A DNA stretch of 64,000 nucleotides from Poriferisodalis sp963663635 (GCA_963663635.2 CAXXMY010000002.1:62001-126000); one strand, 5' to 3'. Shown: positions 26,948 through 45,094, numbered from the stretch's first letter. Notes: generated by a model from the sequence alone, not told the origin. Numbers and translations are program-made.

Positions 26948-29311
26948 TCACGGCTGGTTTGCGGCGCCCGGGGTGGGGTTGTCAACGGTTTGGAAATCGC
27001 CGGTGGCGTCGGGCACGCGGGCATAGCTCTGGCCCTCGGCGGACTGGCCCTCGTTCCAGTCGACACTGTCGACGTGGGTGCCGTCCAACCGCCAGATGCC
27101 CAGTTCCTCGTCGCCGCCCAGGGCGAAGCCGGGCCAGGCGTCCTTGTCCAGCCTGAACTGAATGTACGCGCCCGGCCCGATGGTTGTGCCGGCCGGGAAG
27201 GCGACCCGCTTGCCGGCGTCCGTGAGGCTGTCGGCCATCTCGAAGCCGTCGAGCGCTATCGGGTCGGGCGATGTGTTGTGCAGCTCGAACCAGTCCAGGG
27301 GGTCGCCCTTCGCGGCCACCTCGTTGATGACCATGCCAACGTCCACCGGCACCGTGCCGGGGTCGGCGCCCGAGTCGTCCGGGGCGTCGCCACCGCTGGG
27401 AGACACCGAATACCCGTACACGCCGGAGAAGGTGCCGGCGATGGCGGCGCCGGGCGTCGTCCCCGCCGTCGACAGTTCAAGCACACCTTCGGTGAAGGGC
27501 GAGAACTCCTCCGGCGTCGAGGCTCCGGGCGGGATAGACCATGTTCCTCCCGCGATGGCGTCTGTGCCGATGACCAGCGTGGCTCCCGCCGCCAACAGGT
27601 CCAGGTCCACGACCAGCGTCATCCCGGAGACGGAGCCGTCGTCGTTGAGTCCTGCAACGACGATGGACGCGAGCCCCTCAACCGCTGGAAGCAGAACGCT
27701 CTCCTGCTGGCTGGAATGACCGGCAAAGACCCCCATGTTCTCGGTCGATTCCTCGAACCCGTTCAACAACAAGTTGTCGATCGTCCCGTTCGCCATGGGG
27801 TTGGGACTCAGGTTGCTTCCCCAGGTCGTCTGGAAGGTGATTTCCAGGGTTCCTGACTGGGCGGAAGGCGAGATGTACGCCGGCTCGGGCCAGTCGGGTG
27901 GCGCGGGGGTCAGATCGGCGAGGATTTCGCCTCTTCGCTTCAGGATGAACTTGCGCACCCGCTCGGTGTCGGCGGCGGCGGCCTGCGTTGCGGATGGGAG
28001 AGCGTGCTGCTGCACGATGGCGGCCATGTCATCCGCTACGGCCAGCAGTTCCTCCTCGTCCCAGACGGTGTCCACGATCTCGGTCAGTCGGGCGGCGTAC
28101 TTGACCCTCCAATCAGGGTCGTTGTACAGGCGGTTCGGGATGGCGGTGAGGGCCAGCACCGACGGGGGCGGGTTGGCGATGTTGTCAAAGGGATTGGGGT
28201 CGTCCTTCAAGTGGAAGGTGTCGTCGGTGCCCCACGGCATGAACACGAAGCGGCCGTCAGGCTCACGGTAGAACCAATAGTTGTTGCGGTCGCCGGCGTA
28301 CCCGTCCCAGTGCCCCACCAGCACCTCGGTCGCCCAGAACGACAGGAACCGGTCCAGGTCCACGATCTCGCCCAGCGCCTCCAGGCCGGCGTCTCTGGGG
28401 TCCTGCAGGGCTGCCACCACGGCGTCTATGTCGGACCAGTCGGCGGCGTCCTCATTGGTCTTCTTTTCTATGGTGCCGCGGTACTCCGGCGTGAAGTCGC
28501 TGACCGTGCCCTCGTACAGGTTGCCCGCCGCGCTCTCGAAGTGGCGCGACAGGAACGGGGCCTTGATTTCCTCGACGTGGACGTAGAGCCCCAAGTCCTT
28601 CCCGTTGACCGACACGGTGGCGAAGTTGCAGCGCGGCGCGGGACTGCCGGCGGCGGCGAAGACCCGGTACGACAGGCAGGTGTTGACCATGGAGGGGTCC
28701 TGGACGCCGTTGTTCAGGGTCATCCGCTCCATGACCCCGCCGAGCGACTGGTCGTCTACGTACTTGTCGAAGCGGAGCTTGAGGGCCGGTTTGGTGTCGC
28801 TCTGGGAGCCGAGGAACCCCTTCTTGCGCACGCCGACGTCGTGGAGGGTCTCACCGTCCACGGTCACCGTGGCCCCGAACCAGTCATAGATATCGGCAAA
28901 GGGCCCGGACAGGCCGTATTCGGCGATTTCTGCGATCACGTCCTGGAACGTCCGGGTCTGGTGGCGCAGCGTGTCCCAATCCTCGCCAGCGATCTCGATG
29001 GTGATGTCCAGCACGCGCTCGAGGGCGAAGTAGGTATCGCTGGGGTGGGCTTCGGCGGCGGCGTCCGGTGTCAGGGCGGAAGTGGCTGTCGACTCGGGGG
29101 CTGGTTCCGGCGCGGTGCTGCTTGTCTCAACGCCCGCCGGGTCGCCTGTGGCGTCGGTCGTCGGGGCTGTAGCAGTCGTGGTGGGGGCGAACGCCTCTTC
29201 TGCGGAAGTCGCTGGAGGAGATCCGCCGGCGTCGTCGGTTTCGGCCCCGCAACCGGCCGCAATGATCGCTGTCGCTGCCAGCACGGTGGCAAGGCCTCTG
29301 CGCACGGGCAC
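26948..29311 (-). CDS. CotH-family lipoprotein with C-terminal lamin-tail domain
   Basis: The 787-residue protein begins with a lipoprotein signal (VLAATAIIAAGC, Cys about 21), then a Thr/Ala/Pro-rich stretch. The CotH domain (about 85-480) shows VGVRKKGFLGSQSDTKPALK, the ATP-site block GYAGDRNNYWFYREPDGRF and the metal block FMPWGTDDTFHL. CotH proteins are atypical kinases that phosphorylate secreted proteins, first described for spore coats; in actinobacteria they are exported and of unknown target. The C-terminal 120 residues form a lamin-tail domain (MVINEVAAKGDPLDWFELHN), common on exported nucleases and adhesins. The start is GTG 29309-29311. It stands alone between the P450 remnant and the PrpF gene, both genes on the same strand with a 44-bp gap to PrpF. 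Confidence 0.86.
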   Translation of the reverse strand: MPVRRGLATVLAATAIIAAGCGAETDDAGGSPPATSAEEAFAPTTTATAPTTDATGDPAGVETSSTAPEPAPESTATSALTPDAAAEAHPSDTYFALERVLDITIEIAGEDWDTLRHQTRTFQDVIAEIAEYGLSGPFADIYDWFGATVTVDGETLHDVGVRKKGFLGSQSDTKPALKLRFDKYVDDQSLGGVMERMTLNNGVQDPSMVNTCLSYRVFAAAGSPAPRCNFATVSVNGKDLGLYVHVEEIKAPFLSRHFESAAGNLYEGTVSDFTPEYRGTIEKKTNEDAADWSDIDAVVAALQDPRDAGLEALGEIVDLDRFLSFWATEVLVGHWDGYAGDRNNYWFYREPDGRFVFMPWGTDDTFHLKDDPNPFDNIANPPPSVLALTAIPNRLYNDPDWRVKYAARLTEIVDTVWDEEELLAVADDMAAIVQQHALPSATQAAAADTERVRKFILKRRGEILADLTPAPPDWPEPAYISPSAQSGTLEITFQTTWGSNLSPNPMANGTIDNLLLNGFEESTENMGVFAGHSSQQESVLLPAVEGLASIVVAGLNDDGSVSGMTLVVDLDLLAAGATLVIGTDAIAGGTWSIPPGASTPEEFSPFTEGVLELSTAGTTPGAAIAGTFSGVYGYSVSPSGGDAPDDSGADPGTVPVDVGMVINEVAAKGDPLDWFELHNTSPDPIALDGFEMADSLTDAGKRVAFPAGTTIGPGAYIQFRLDKDAWPGFALGGDEELGIWRLDGTHVDSVDWNEGQSAEGQSYARVPDATGDFQTVDNPTPGAANQP

Positions 29312-29355
29312 ATGCTATGGGAGCTACCCGGGCAGGGTCGAGGGTTGGGTTGGTC

Positions 29356-30492
29356 TCAGGCTGGCCAGACGTCGGTGGGCACGTAGACTATGCCAGCCAT
29401 GATCTTGCGGGCCGTACGGGTGACGCTGCCTGCGTGAATGCAGATGCCGTCGGCGAGTCGCTCGGCCAGCAGCGAGACATCGAAGGTGCCGCTCGGGTGC
29501 TCGATGGTGATCGCCGCATCGGACCGACCAACGGGGAGCTTCGGTGCTGCGGCGAGTAACGCTGCGACAGTGCCGGGCATCACCGAGGCTGCTGCCACGC
29601 AGATTGCACCGGAAACCGCATGGGTTGGATGGCACTGCGTCGGTGTGAAGTAGCGGGAAGCAATGGTGCCATCGTGTCGCGGCTCCGACAGCATTCCGAA
29701 CTTCGGGACGACGCTCTGCGACACGTCGCCGAGGCCCATCCGGTCACCAGCCTCACGCCGAATTGCCTCCATCAGGGCCATGAGGGCGTCGTCGGATTCC
29801 AGCTCGTCCGGCATCTCCCGACCGGTGCAGCCAAGATCCGATGCTCGCGCCAGCACCATCGGCATCGCTACGTCAATCAGCGTGACCTCGACCTCGGTCG
29901 GGCCGTCAGTGCGCCGACCCGCAACCGCCACAACCTCGCTCGTGCGTCCTGTCGGCAGCATCGAGCCGGTGACCGAGCCTTCGATGCCACGGAATCGCAG
30001 CTCGATCGGCGCCGCCGTGCCGTCGACCCCGTCGATGGCGCAGTCGCCGTCGTAGGTCACCTCGCCTCCCGGTGTCTGGCAGACAACGTCGATGAAGGTG
30101 TCGGTGTTCACGTTGCGGACGATCAACGACGTAGTGGGGTCTCCCGCTGACACGAGCCCTTGCTCGATGGCGAATGGGCCCACGCCTGCCAACATGTTCC
30201 CGCAGGTCGGCTTGGTGTCCACCGTGCCCCAAACCGGATCGATCTGGGCGAACAGATAGTCCACGTCAGCGTCGGGATGATCCGACGGGCCGACGACTGC
30301 GACCTTGCTGGTCACGGTCGTGCCGCCCCCGAGCCCGTCGATCTGCTGCCCCTGCGGCGAGCCCATGGCGCCGAGCAGCACCGCATCGAGCAGCGCCGGG
30401 TCAGCCGGCAGGTCGCCAGCCAGGAAATACGGTCCACGAGACGTGCCGCCCCGCATCAGCACGCACGGAATCGATCGCTGCTCGCCGGGCAC
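29356..30492 (-). CDS. PrpF/4-oxalomesaconate tautomerase-family isomerase
   Basis: The 378-residue protein has the two-lobed diaminopimelate-epimerase-like PrpF fold. Visible signatures are IPCVLMRGGTSRGPYFL, LGGGTTVTSKVAVV, the first-lobe Cys region TVDTKPTCGNMLAGVGPFAI and the second-lobe block THAVSGAICVAAA. GalD-type members interconvert keto and enol 4-oxalomesaconate in gallate/protocatechuate breakdown; PrpF acts on 2-methylaconitate. No aromatic-ring cleavage or methylcitrate gene is nearby, so the substrate cannot be assigned. It starts at GTG 30490-30492. Confidence 0.85.
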   Translation of the reverse strand: MPGEQRSIPCVLMRGGTSRGPYFLAGDLPADPALLDAVLLGAMGSPQGQQIDGLGGGTTVTSKVAVVGPSDHPDADVDYLFAQIDPVWGTVDTKPTCGNMLAGVGPFAIEQGLVSAGDPTTSLIVRNVNTDTFIDVVCQTPGGEVTYDGDCAIDGVDGTAAPIELRFRGIEGSVTGSMLPTGRTSEVVAVAGRRTDGPTEVEVTLIDVAMPMVLARASDLGCTGREMPDELESDDALMALMEAIRREAGDRMGLGDVSQSVVPKFGMLSEPRHDGTIASRYFTPTQCHPTHAVSGAICVAAASVMPGTVAALLAAAPKLPVGRSDAAITIEHPSGTFDVSLLAERLADGICIHAGSVTRTARKIMAGIVYVPTDVWPA

Positions 30493-30554
30493 GGCTTCAG
30501 CCTGCCACCTTCAGGACAGGCTCATTGCGTTGGCCAGCTATTGGCACATCGGCG

Positions 30555-30791
30555 TCAGCCGATGCTTGCAGGCACCTCAACTTCGACTGTGCTCGACATC
30601 GGCGCGGGGATCTCGTCGCCGTCTTCGAGCATCGACTCGATGTGGAATGTCATTGCCTCGCGCATCGACTGAACGGTTTCCTCGCGGGTGCTGCCGACGG
30701 CAATGCAACCGGGCAGATCCGGCGCATACGCCGAGTAGCCCGTGCCCGTCGGCGGTGACGATCCGCACTGCCTCTCGCACTGTCGGCACAC
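30555..30791 (-). CDS. HicB-like antitoxin-family protein
   Basis: Residues 19-75 contain the HicB signature GYSAYAPDLPGCIAVGSTRE, then a helix MREAMTFHIESMLEDG and the closing IPAPMSS. HicB is normally the antitoxin of HicA RNA toxins, but no HicA-like ORF is adjacent. The N-terminal 15 residues are odd (Cys-rich), while the overlapping frame reads VREAVRIVTADG, closer to a normal HicB beta-strand, so a one-base shift near 30730 may have displaced the natural start. Upstream sequence (30795-30840) is unusually AT-rich for this window and is the likely promoter region for this gene and the divergent oxidoreductase. Confidence 0.6.
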   Translation of the reverse strand: MCRQCERQCGSSPPTGTGYSAYAPDLPGCIAVGSTREETVQSMREAMTFHIESMLEDGDEIPAPMSSTVEVEVPASIG

Positions 30792-30887
30792 ACGGAATAA
30801 TGCTCTTTACATTAGTTTCAGTCTATTTCATTTTACTCATCCGCAGCGAGGACACATCAGCGAGCGGTGCCTGCCAAGCTGGGCGGC

Positions 30888-31940
30888 GTGAAACTTGCAA
30901 CTGGCGCCGGCTACTGGTCGGCAGGACCCCCACCCGATGCGATCGAGACGCTGCAGCTCGCCGACCGCCTGGGCTTTCATTCGTTCTGGACGGCCGAGGC
31001 GTACGGCTCAGACTGCCTGACACCGCTGGCGTGGTGGGGCAGCCACACCGAACGCATCGGTCTGGGCACCGGGATCGTGCAGATCTCGGCTCGCACGCCT
31101 GCGGCCACCGCCATGGCCGCCATTACGATGGACCACCTCAGCGGCGGGCGGTTCATCTTGGGGCTCGGCGTGAGCGGCCCCCAAGTGGTCGAAGGCTGGT
31201 ACGGACAGCCCTACCCGCGACCGCTGGCACGCACCCGCGAGTACATCGAGATTGTCCGGGCGATCCTGGAGCGGGACAAGCCGGTCAGCTTCAGCGGCGA
31301 CCACTACCAGATGCCGTTTCCGGGCGGCATGGGACTCGGCAAGGCACTGAAGTCGACCGTGCATCCGTACCGGCCGGATCTGCCGATCTATCTCGGCGCT
31401 GAGGGGCCGCGCAATGTCGCGCTCGCCGGCGAGATCTGTGATGGCTGGCTGCCCATTTTCTTCGCTCCGAAGGACAACCAGTTCTACGTGGATGCGCTCA
31501 ATTCGGGCTTCGCCGCCGCCGGCAAGCCGCAGATCGGCGCCGACGGCCGCATCCCCGACGACGCCGACTTCGAGGTCGTGTGCATGGTCAGCGTGGTGCC
31601 CGATGACGACGTCGAACGGGCCGCCGACCGGGTACGTCCGATGCTGGCGCTGTACATGGGCGGCATGGGTGCCCGCAATGCCAACTTCCATTACGACGTG
31701 TTCTGCCGGATGGGCTACCAGCACGTCGCCGACGAAGTGCAAGACCTGTACCTCGACGGGCGCAAGAAGGAAGCCGCCGCTGCGATTCCCGTGGAGCTGG
31801 TCGAAGAGGTGGCGCTCATTGGTCCGATGGAAAAGATCGCTGCGGACCTGCGCCGCTGGGACGACACCGTGGTGACGACCCTTCAGATCTCCGGCCCGCC
31901 GCAACTCCTTGAAGCGATGGCCGGACTCGTCGCCCGCTGA
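30888..31940 (+). CDS. LLM-class F420-dependent oxidoreductase
   Basis: The 350-residue protein is a luciferase-fold enzyme of the F420-dependent branch. It begins VKLATGAGYWSAGPPPDAIE and shows FHSFWTAEAYGSD, RIGLGTGIVQISARTPAATA, MDHLSGGRFILGLGVSGPQV and IYLGAEGPRNVALAGEICDG. Such enzymes hydride-transfer with coenzyme F420, a cofactor typical of actinobacteria, which supports the taxonomic guess. The GTG at 30888 was chosen because homologues begin at this point; GTG 30867 is in frame upstream. Substrate unknown. The IS1380 element lies 73 bp after its stop. Confidence 0.88.
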   Translation: MKLATGAGYWSAGPPPDAIETLQLADRLGFHSFWTAEAYGSDCLTPLAWWGSHTERIGLGTGIVQISARTPAATAMAAITMDHLSGGRFILGLGVSGPQVVEGWYGQPYPRPLARTREYIEIVRAILERDKPVSFSGDHYQMPFPGGMGLGKALKSTVHPYRPDLPIYLGAEGPRNVALAGEICDGWLPIFFAPKDNQFYVDALNSGFAAAGKPQIGADGRIPDDADFEVVCMVSVVPDDDVERAADRVRPMLALYMGGMGARNANFHYDVFCRMGYQHVADEVQDLYLDGRKKEAAAAIPVELVEEVALIGPMEKIAADLRRWDDTVVTTLQISGPPQLLEAMAGLVAR

Positions 31941-32013
31941 AGCACTGCCGCGGCTGCCGCTGCTCGCTCCGATCATTGCGAACTGAGCTGCGCCCGGTTC
32001 GGGGCGCGCACAG

Positions 32014-33222
32014 CTAGCTCTGATTTTTCATGAGAATGCCGGTGTGGGTGTTTTGATGGTTTGAGTGGCGTGTTGGGGCGTGTTTTTGGCTGGCGGTGTG
32101 GGGTTCGGGCTGTTGGGGGCGGTGTGATGCCGGGGGTGCGCGGCGGGTCAGTTGCGGGCGCGGGCTGCGAGCAGTGCTGGGGTGGGTGCCGGGGTGGTGG
32201 TCGGGTAGGCGTGCTGTGGTGCGTCGGGCGGTGCGCACGATGCGTGCGGGTGTGTGCCAGAGCTGCCGGCGGAGCTGTTTGGGTGCGGCTTTGGCGAGCG
32301 CACCGGTGAGGCGGAGCTGTTGGAACCAGCTGACCAAGGCGAGGCTGATGACGCACAGCGCGGTCCGCGCGGCGTTGGCGTCCCAGACGCGGAACGGCAT
32401 TGTGTTGAGTCCGGAGTCGGTGAGCCGCGCGACGGTGTGGTCGACGTGGGCGTGGGCGCGCATGGCAGCGTCGAGGCGGGCGGGGTCGATGTGCACTGCG
32501 GCGATCGCAGCGGTGATCTGGGTGTTCTCGCGTGCGGTGGCGAAGAACGTGACGTTGCGGTCCCCACAGCCCTGCGCGATCTGCGCGGAGCATCCCGCTG
32601 AGTCGGTGCGCAGCCACATCGGCTGCGCCGCCATGGCCGGGGCGTCGCCGGGCCGGTGACCCGCAGCGAACGCCTCGCGAAGCCCGCCGATCGAGCGGTC
32701 GAGCACTTCGAGGCGGTCCGCGATGTTGTTCGCGGCGGCGTTGCCCGGTCGCAGCTTGACCCACAACGGCTCGCCGTCGCCGGTGGAGCACAGCATCGGA
32801 CCGAACCCGTAGCCGCGCTTGTAGTGCGGCGCCGCGCCGTGCTTGTTCTGCGAGTGGATCTCCACCAGCGTGGAATCGATGTCGAGCACCAGCGGCCGGC
32901 CAGGATCCACGCGGCGCCGCGACCACGCCCGCACGCGCACGCCCGCTGCGGCGTCGCGCACACGCTCCAGGCACTCCTCGTCGATGCCTGTCAGCGTCCG
33001 ATAAGCCGTCGTGTCCGACGCGACCTGCCCGAACAGCGCCGGCTCGCCGCGCGGATGCTCGATGTCGCTGCATGCCTCCCCGCCGCCTTCCAGACCCACA
33101 TTTGCGACACTGCTAACACTCACCTCGGAGATGCCCTTCTTTTCTGCACAGATGGCGTTCTCACAACACACATCGTTGCAGGCCAGAAGAGCTTTTCCGC
33201 GGACGCGCACACCCCAAATCAC
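32014..33222 (-). pseudogene. IS1380-family transposase, probably internally deleted
   Basis: The frame encodes the DDE_Tnp_1-like core with LVLDIDSTLVEIHSQNKHGA, PHYKRGYGFGPMLC, WVKLRPGNAAANNI and the later TFFATARENTQITAAIA block. The N-terminal region is compressed: GEACSDIEHPRGEPALFG follows only about 45 residues of leader, where complete members have about 90 residues with a helix-turn-helix, so a deletion is likely. The C-terminal tail is Pro/His/Thr-rich. The TAG stop is formed by the CTAG at the element edge. A related but more decayed copy is at 46746-47664. Confidence 0.72.
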
Positions 33223-33247
33223 AAACCCGATGAAAAATCAGGGCTAG
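32014..33247 (-). mobile_element. IS1380-family element, shortened copy
   Basis: The ends are inverted repeats with one mismatch (ctagctctgatttttcat at 32014-32031 and the complement of ctagccctgatttttcat at 33230-33247). The outer CTAG is present at both ends and may be a 4-bp target duplication. At 1.23 kb the element is shorter than the usual 1.6-1.7 kb, consistent with an internal deletion in the transposase. Confidence 0.78.
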
Positions 33248-33278
33248 ACGGCCAAGGCAACAGAATCCAACAATCCGC

Positions 33279-33333
33279 CTCTACAAAACAGTGAAGATGG
33301 GCGCGGGGTGCGGGCCGTCGATGTCTGACTGCT
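33279..33333 (+). repeat. Inverted-orientation repeat preceding IS110, copy 1
   Basis: About 52 bp beginning ctctacaaaacagtgaagat and ending gatgtctgact are repeated, with a few differences, on the minus strand at 46478-46530. Each copy sits immediately before an IS110-family element and the sequences diverge sharply after it. Confidence 0.8.
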
Positions 33334-33613
33334 CGTCGGAATCGGGCGTTGGGGCTCTCGACGGCGTTGGTATCGGGTATGAAATCTGGCGCACCGTGTT
33401 CGGCGGCGGCCGGTTCTTCTAGGTTCGGGGTTGTCGGGTTCGGGGTGTTTTTGGCGGAACAGCCAGGGCAGGCCGATCTACACGTTGAGCTGCGAGCTCG
33501 TGTTAGTACTTGGCCGCCCCTGCGACCGGCCCGACTGCGCTGCGAGCGCGAATCCGTTTTTGTCGTGTCCGCCCGGCGGTTCCTCGATCCGATGCTGGAG
33601 AGGAGACCTAACT
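33331..33613 (+). ncRNA. Candidate bridge-RNA region of the IS110 element
   Basis: IS110-subgroup elements encode a structured bridge RNA between the left end and the recombinase start. This interval is noncoding and in the expected place. It contains complementary short segments such as gagctgcgagctc near 33487. I cannot fold it or define target- and donor-binding loops by eye. Confidence 0.35.
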
Positions 33614-33616
33614 GTG

Positions 33617-34775
33617 ATGCGTCACATCGGGATGGATGTGCATCGTTCGTTCGCGCAGATCGCTGTTGTCGAGGACGGGCTGGTGCGTGACGAGGGCAGG
33701 ATCGGGGTGCGTCCCGAGGATCTGCGCCAGTGGGTGCAGGAGTTCTGCGAGCCCGGCGACGAGGTCGCTTTGGAGGCCACGACGAACTCCGACGCGATCG
33801 CGGTGATGCTGCGCGACGTCGTGGCCAGGGTGGTGGTGTCGAACCCTCGCAAGACCAGAGCGATCGCTGAGGCGAAGGTCAAGACCGACAAGGTCGACGC
33901 TCGCATTCTCGCTCAGCTCCTCGCGGCTGATTTCCTGCCTGAGACGTGGGTGGCTGACGAGCGGACCCGGATGCGGCGCCGTCTGGTGGCGCGCCGGACC
34001 CATCTGGTGCGCCAGCGGACCCGGCTCAAGAACCAGGTGCACGCGATCTTGTCGCGCAATCTGGTGCCGACATGCCCGCACGCTGACCTGTTCGGCGGCG
34101 TCGGGCGCCGCTGGCTCGCCCGACAGGCGCTGCCCGCTGATGAGCAGCGCAGCGTCGATGCGCTGTTGCGCCAGCTCGACTTCGCCGGCGACGAGCTCGC
34201 CCTCGTCGAGCGCGACATCGCTGCCGACGCCGTCGGGGACCCGGTGATCGCCCGGCTGTTGACAGTGCCGGGCATCAACGTCGCCGTGGCCGCCTCGATC
34301 GTGGCCGCGGTCGGGGACTTCTCCCGCTTCGAGTCCGCGGACCGGCTGGTGTCCTACCTGGGCCCCAACCCCAAGGTCCACCAGTCCGGCAACAGCCCCG
34401 CCCGCCACGGCCGGATCACCAAAGCCGGCCGCGCTCAGGCCCGAGGGATGCTCGTCGAAGCCGCCTTCTCAGCGTCTCGGGCCCCGGGACCGCTGCGAGC
34501 GTTCTTTCGCCGCATCAAGGCCCGGCGCGGGTTCCAGGTCGCGACCGTCGCGACCGCCCGAAAGATGACAGTGCTGTGCTGGCACCTCATCACCAAAGAC
34601 CAGGACTACGCGTTCGCCCGCCCCAGCCTCGTCGTCCGCAAGCGCCGGGCCCTCGCGGGACTACCACAAAAAGCCACTGCGAGACGCCGAGAAGGCCATC
34701 GTCGAGCAACAAGAACACGCCTACGAAGTCCTCGTCGCCCACTGGCAGCCCCAACGCCCCCACACGAGGACTTGA
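33617..34775 (+). pseudogene. IS110-family DEDD transposase, late frameshift
   Basis: The ATG at 33617 follows GGAGAGGAGA. The DEDD domain opens with MRHIGMDVHRSFAQIAVVED and continues with VALEATTNSDAIAVML and KTDKVDARILAQLLAA. The C-terminal Tnp_IS110 domain has LLTVPGINVAVAASIVAAVG and YLGPNPKVHQSGNSPARHGR with the catalytic Ser. Near 34648-34665 the reading leaves the natural frame: the tail RDYHKKPLRDAEKAIVEQQE continues in another frame and ends at TGA 34773-34775. Since both catalytic domains are upstream, a protein with a wrong tail could still be made; it would run on past 34775. Confidence 0.8.
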
Positions 34776-34783
34776 CAATTTCA

Positions 34784-35860
34784 TCCGTCGTGTACGCGAC
34801 CCGGCGCAGCTCGGCGGGGAATTCCAAGAACGGGGTGAACTCGTCCCAGGACTGCCGCCAGGAGCGGATCATCGCGGGGTAAGTGTCCTCCCAGTCCTCG
34901 GCGAACTGCCCGAAGCGGGCCTCGGCGGCCTCGATGGTGGGAGCGGTGTAGATCTCCCGCATGGCCTTGGTGATCTGGCCCCAGTGCTTCTTGGACGCAT
35001 ATCTGAGGCTGTTGCGCACCATGTGCACCACGCAGGTCTGCACCGTGGCGTCGGGCCAGGTGGCGCGGATCGACTCGGGCAGGCCCCCCATTACCGTCGC
35101 AGCACACGATCAGCGCGTCGGTGAGGCCTCGGTTTCTCAGCTCGGTGAGCATCGTCGCCCACTGCTTGGCGCCCTCGCCGCCGGCGGGGCCCAGCCACAG
35201 GCCCCCCACGTCGCGTTCGCCTTGAAGATCCACGTCGATGGCCACATAGACGGGCCGGTTCGCGACCCCCGAGTCGCGGACCTTGACCACGATCGCGTCG
35301 AACCCAGCACCGGGTACACAGCGTCGAGCGGTGCGGTTCTGCCACACCGCCATGTCGGCCACGATCTCGTCGGTGATCTTCGAGATCGTCTCCCGGCTCA
35401 CCGAGGTGTCGTAGATCTCGGCCAGATGCGCCCCGATCTCACCGGTCGTGAGCCCCTTCGCGTACAGGCTGATCACGTTGCCCGACAGCCCGTCGAGGCG
35501 GCGGCGGTGCTTGGGCACCGTCACCGGCTCGACGGTCCCAGCCCGGTCACGCGGCACCCGCAGGCCGACCTCGCCGATCTCGGTCTTGACCGTCTTGGGC
35601 GTCGACCCGTTGCGCGAGTTCGGCGTCCCGCGGCCCTCACGGGCGTGACGCTCATAGCCCAGATACTCGGCCATCTCGACCTCGAGGCCGGTCTGGAGCA
35701 CCTGACGCACCAGCCCCGCCAACAGACCCCCGTCGCCGGTCAACTCCACGCCCTCGTTGCGGGCCCGAGCAACCAGCAGCTCAGCCCAGTCGCTCATCGC
35801 CGCCTCACCCGCAGCCTCGCTCGCCGGCAACGCCGACACAATCTGATCAGTCACAGACAT
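34784..35860 (-). pseudogene. IS256-family (mutator-type) transposase, frameshifted and truncated
   Basis: From ATG 35858-35860, after GGAAAGG, the frame shows MAEYLGYERHAREGRGTPNS, VPRDRAGTVEPVTVPKHRRR, IGAHLAEIYDTSVSRETISK and FDAIVVKVRDSGVANRPVYV, ending the first frame after LTDALIVCCDG near 35090. A six-G run (about 35087-35092) shifts the frame; the other frame continues GLPESIRATWPDATVQTCVV, HMVRNSLRYASKKHWGQITK and FLEFPAELRRVAYTT. The conserved C-terminal NAIExLNxxxRK region is missing because the IS110 element begins there. Non-functional. Confidence 0.85.
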
Positions 35861-35945
35861 GATCCTTTCCGGCCCACAGCACCCAGCCGCGGACCCTCAG
35901 ATCACAACCGATACACAAACTTTCCGAGTGTCACTGTTGGGTTTG
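34784..35945 (-). mobile_element. IS256-family element, 3'-truncated
   Basis: The transposase gene starts normally but its 3' end stops where the IS110 right end begins (about 34787). The outer end is tentatively near 35945, where ccaacagtgacactcggaaa (read on the minus strand) looks like an IS256-type terminus. The remaining 3' part is not found in the window. Confidence 0.6.
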
Positions 35946-36174
35946 CCGGGGCCTTCAGCCAGGGGGTTACGGTCCGGTTCCATGCTCGATGCTGACTCAA
36001 CCATCATGGTGGCCTTGTGCCTGTTTGCAGACTTGTCGCGTCGAGTGTGGGACCGGCGGGAGCGCTCCTGAGATGAAGGGCGCCTGACTGTCTCGACTCG
36101 GTTGTGACGAAGCACTCCTGCTGTTCCCAGACCCGCCGAAACATCACTTCGGCCAGAAGCACCCCATGACACCA

Positions 36175-36437
36175 CCAGTCGGGGGAATCGACGAACGCCT
36201 CATCGACGATCTGGCACACGAGCACGGCACTACCTTGTGCGACGAAGCCGGCATCGGCTCGACTTCACAAGCAACCGGCGCATCAACAGCGTCCTGCACA
36301 TCGCGTCAGTCACCCAGCAGCGCAGCCAGCCCGACGCCGCCGCCTACCTCGCCCACAAAGCCGCCGACCGCAAGACCCGGCGAGAGGCGCGACGAGCCCA
36401 CAAGATCGAGCGTCCGGCAGACCCTCGGCGGATCCGG
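36175..36437 (+). pseudogene. IS110-family transposase C-terminal remnant
   Basis: Two overlapping frames hold C-terminal IS110 pieces: RLIDDLAHEHGTTLCDEAGI (about 36196-36255) and then, after a shift, RHRLDFTSNRRINSVLHIAS followed by YLAHKAADRKTRREARRAHK (36241-36405). The residues between them, including the catalytic Ser block, are deleted. The remnant abuts the stop of the giant surface protein gene at 36440. The interval 35946-36174 holds no recognisable coding sequence, only presumed IS debris. Confidence 0.65.
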
Positions 36438-36439
36438 GC

Positions 36440-44911
<8,472 letters not shown>

Positions 44912-44915
<4 letters not shown>

Positions 44916-45094
44916 GAGCCAGCCACCTCGACCCCAAACGCGCACCTGTGCTCGACGCTGCGCGGGGCGAGGTGCGTGACCCCCTCCCCGGGGGGGGGAC
45001 AAGGTGGCACCGCCGTCATGCAATCGTCGGCTCCGTCGATGTTGCGGTAGCGGTTGTCGTCGTTGGCTGATCCGCTAACCCGCCGCTTGATCAT
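44912..45094 (-). CDS. 60-codon leader ORF overlapping the surface protein start
   Basis: The ATG at 45092-45094 is preceded by a good AGGAG at about 45101-45105, and the TGA stop overlaps the ATG of the giant gene (ATGA), the geometry of translational coupling. The peptide (MIKRRVSGSANDDNRYRNID, then DDCMTAVPPCPPPGEG) has no signal peptide and no family I recognise. Nine consecutive C on the coding strand (44990-44998) encode part of PPCPPPG. A change of one base in the run would shift the leader frame and move its stop away from the downstream ATG. It may be regulatory rather than a functional protein. Confidence 0.55.

Larger units (their letters stand above)
33331..34786 (+). mobile_element. 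IS110-family element, copy 1
   Basis: Boundaries are estimated from the point where similarity to copy 2 flank ends (left) and where IS256 sequence resumes (right, about 34787). IS110 elements lack terminal inverted repeats, so the exact ends are uncertain. A noncoding left end of about 285 bp precedes the transposase, as in the IS110 subgroup. Confidence 0.6.
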
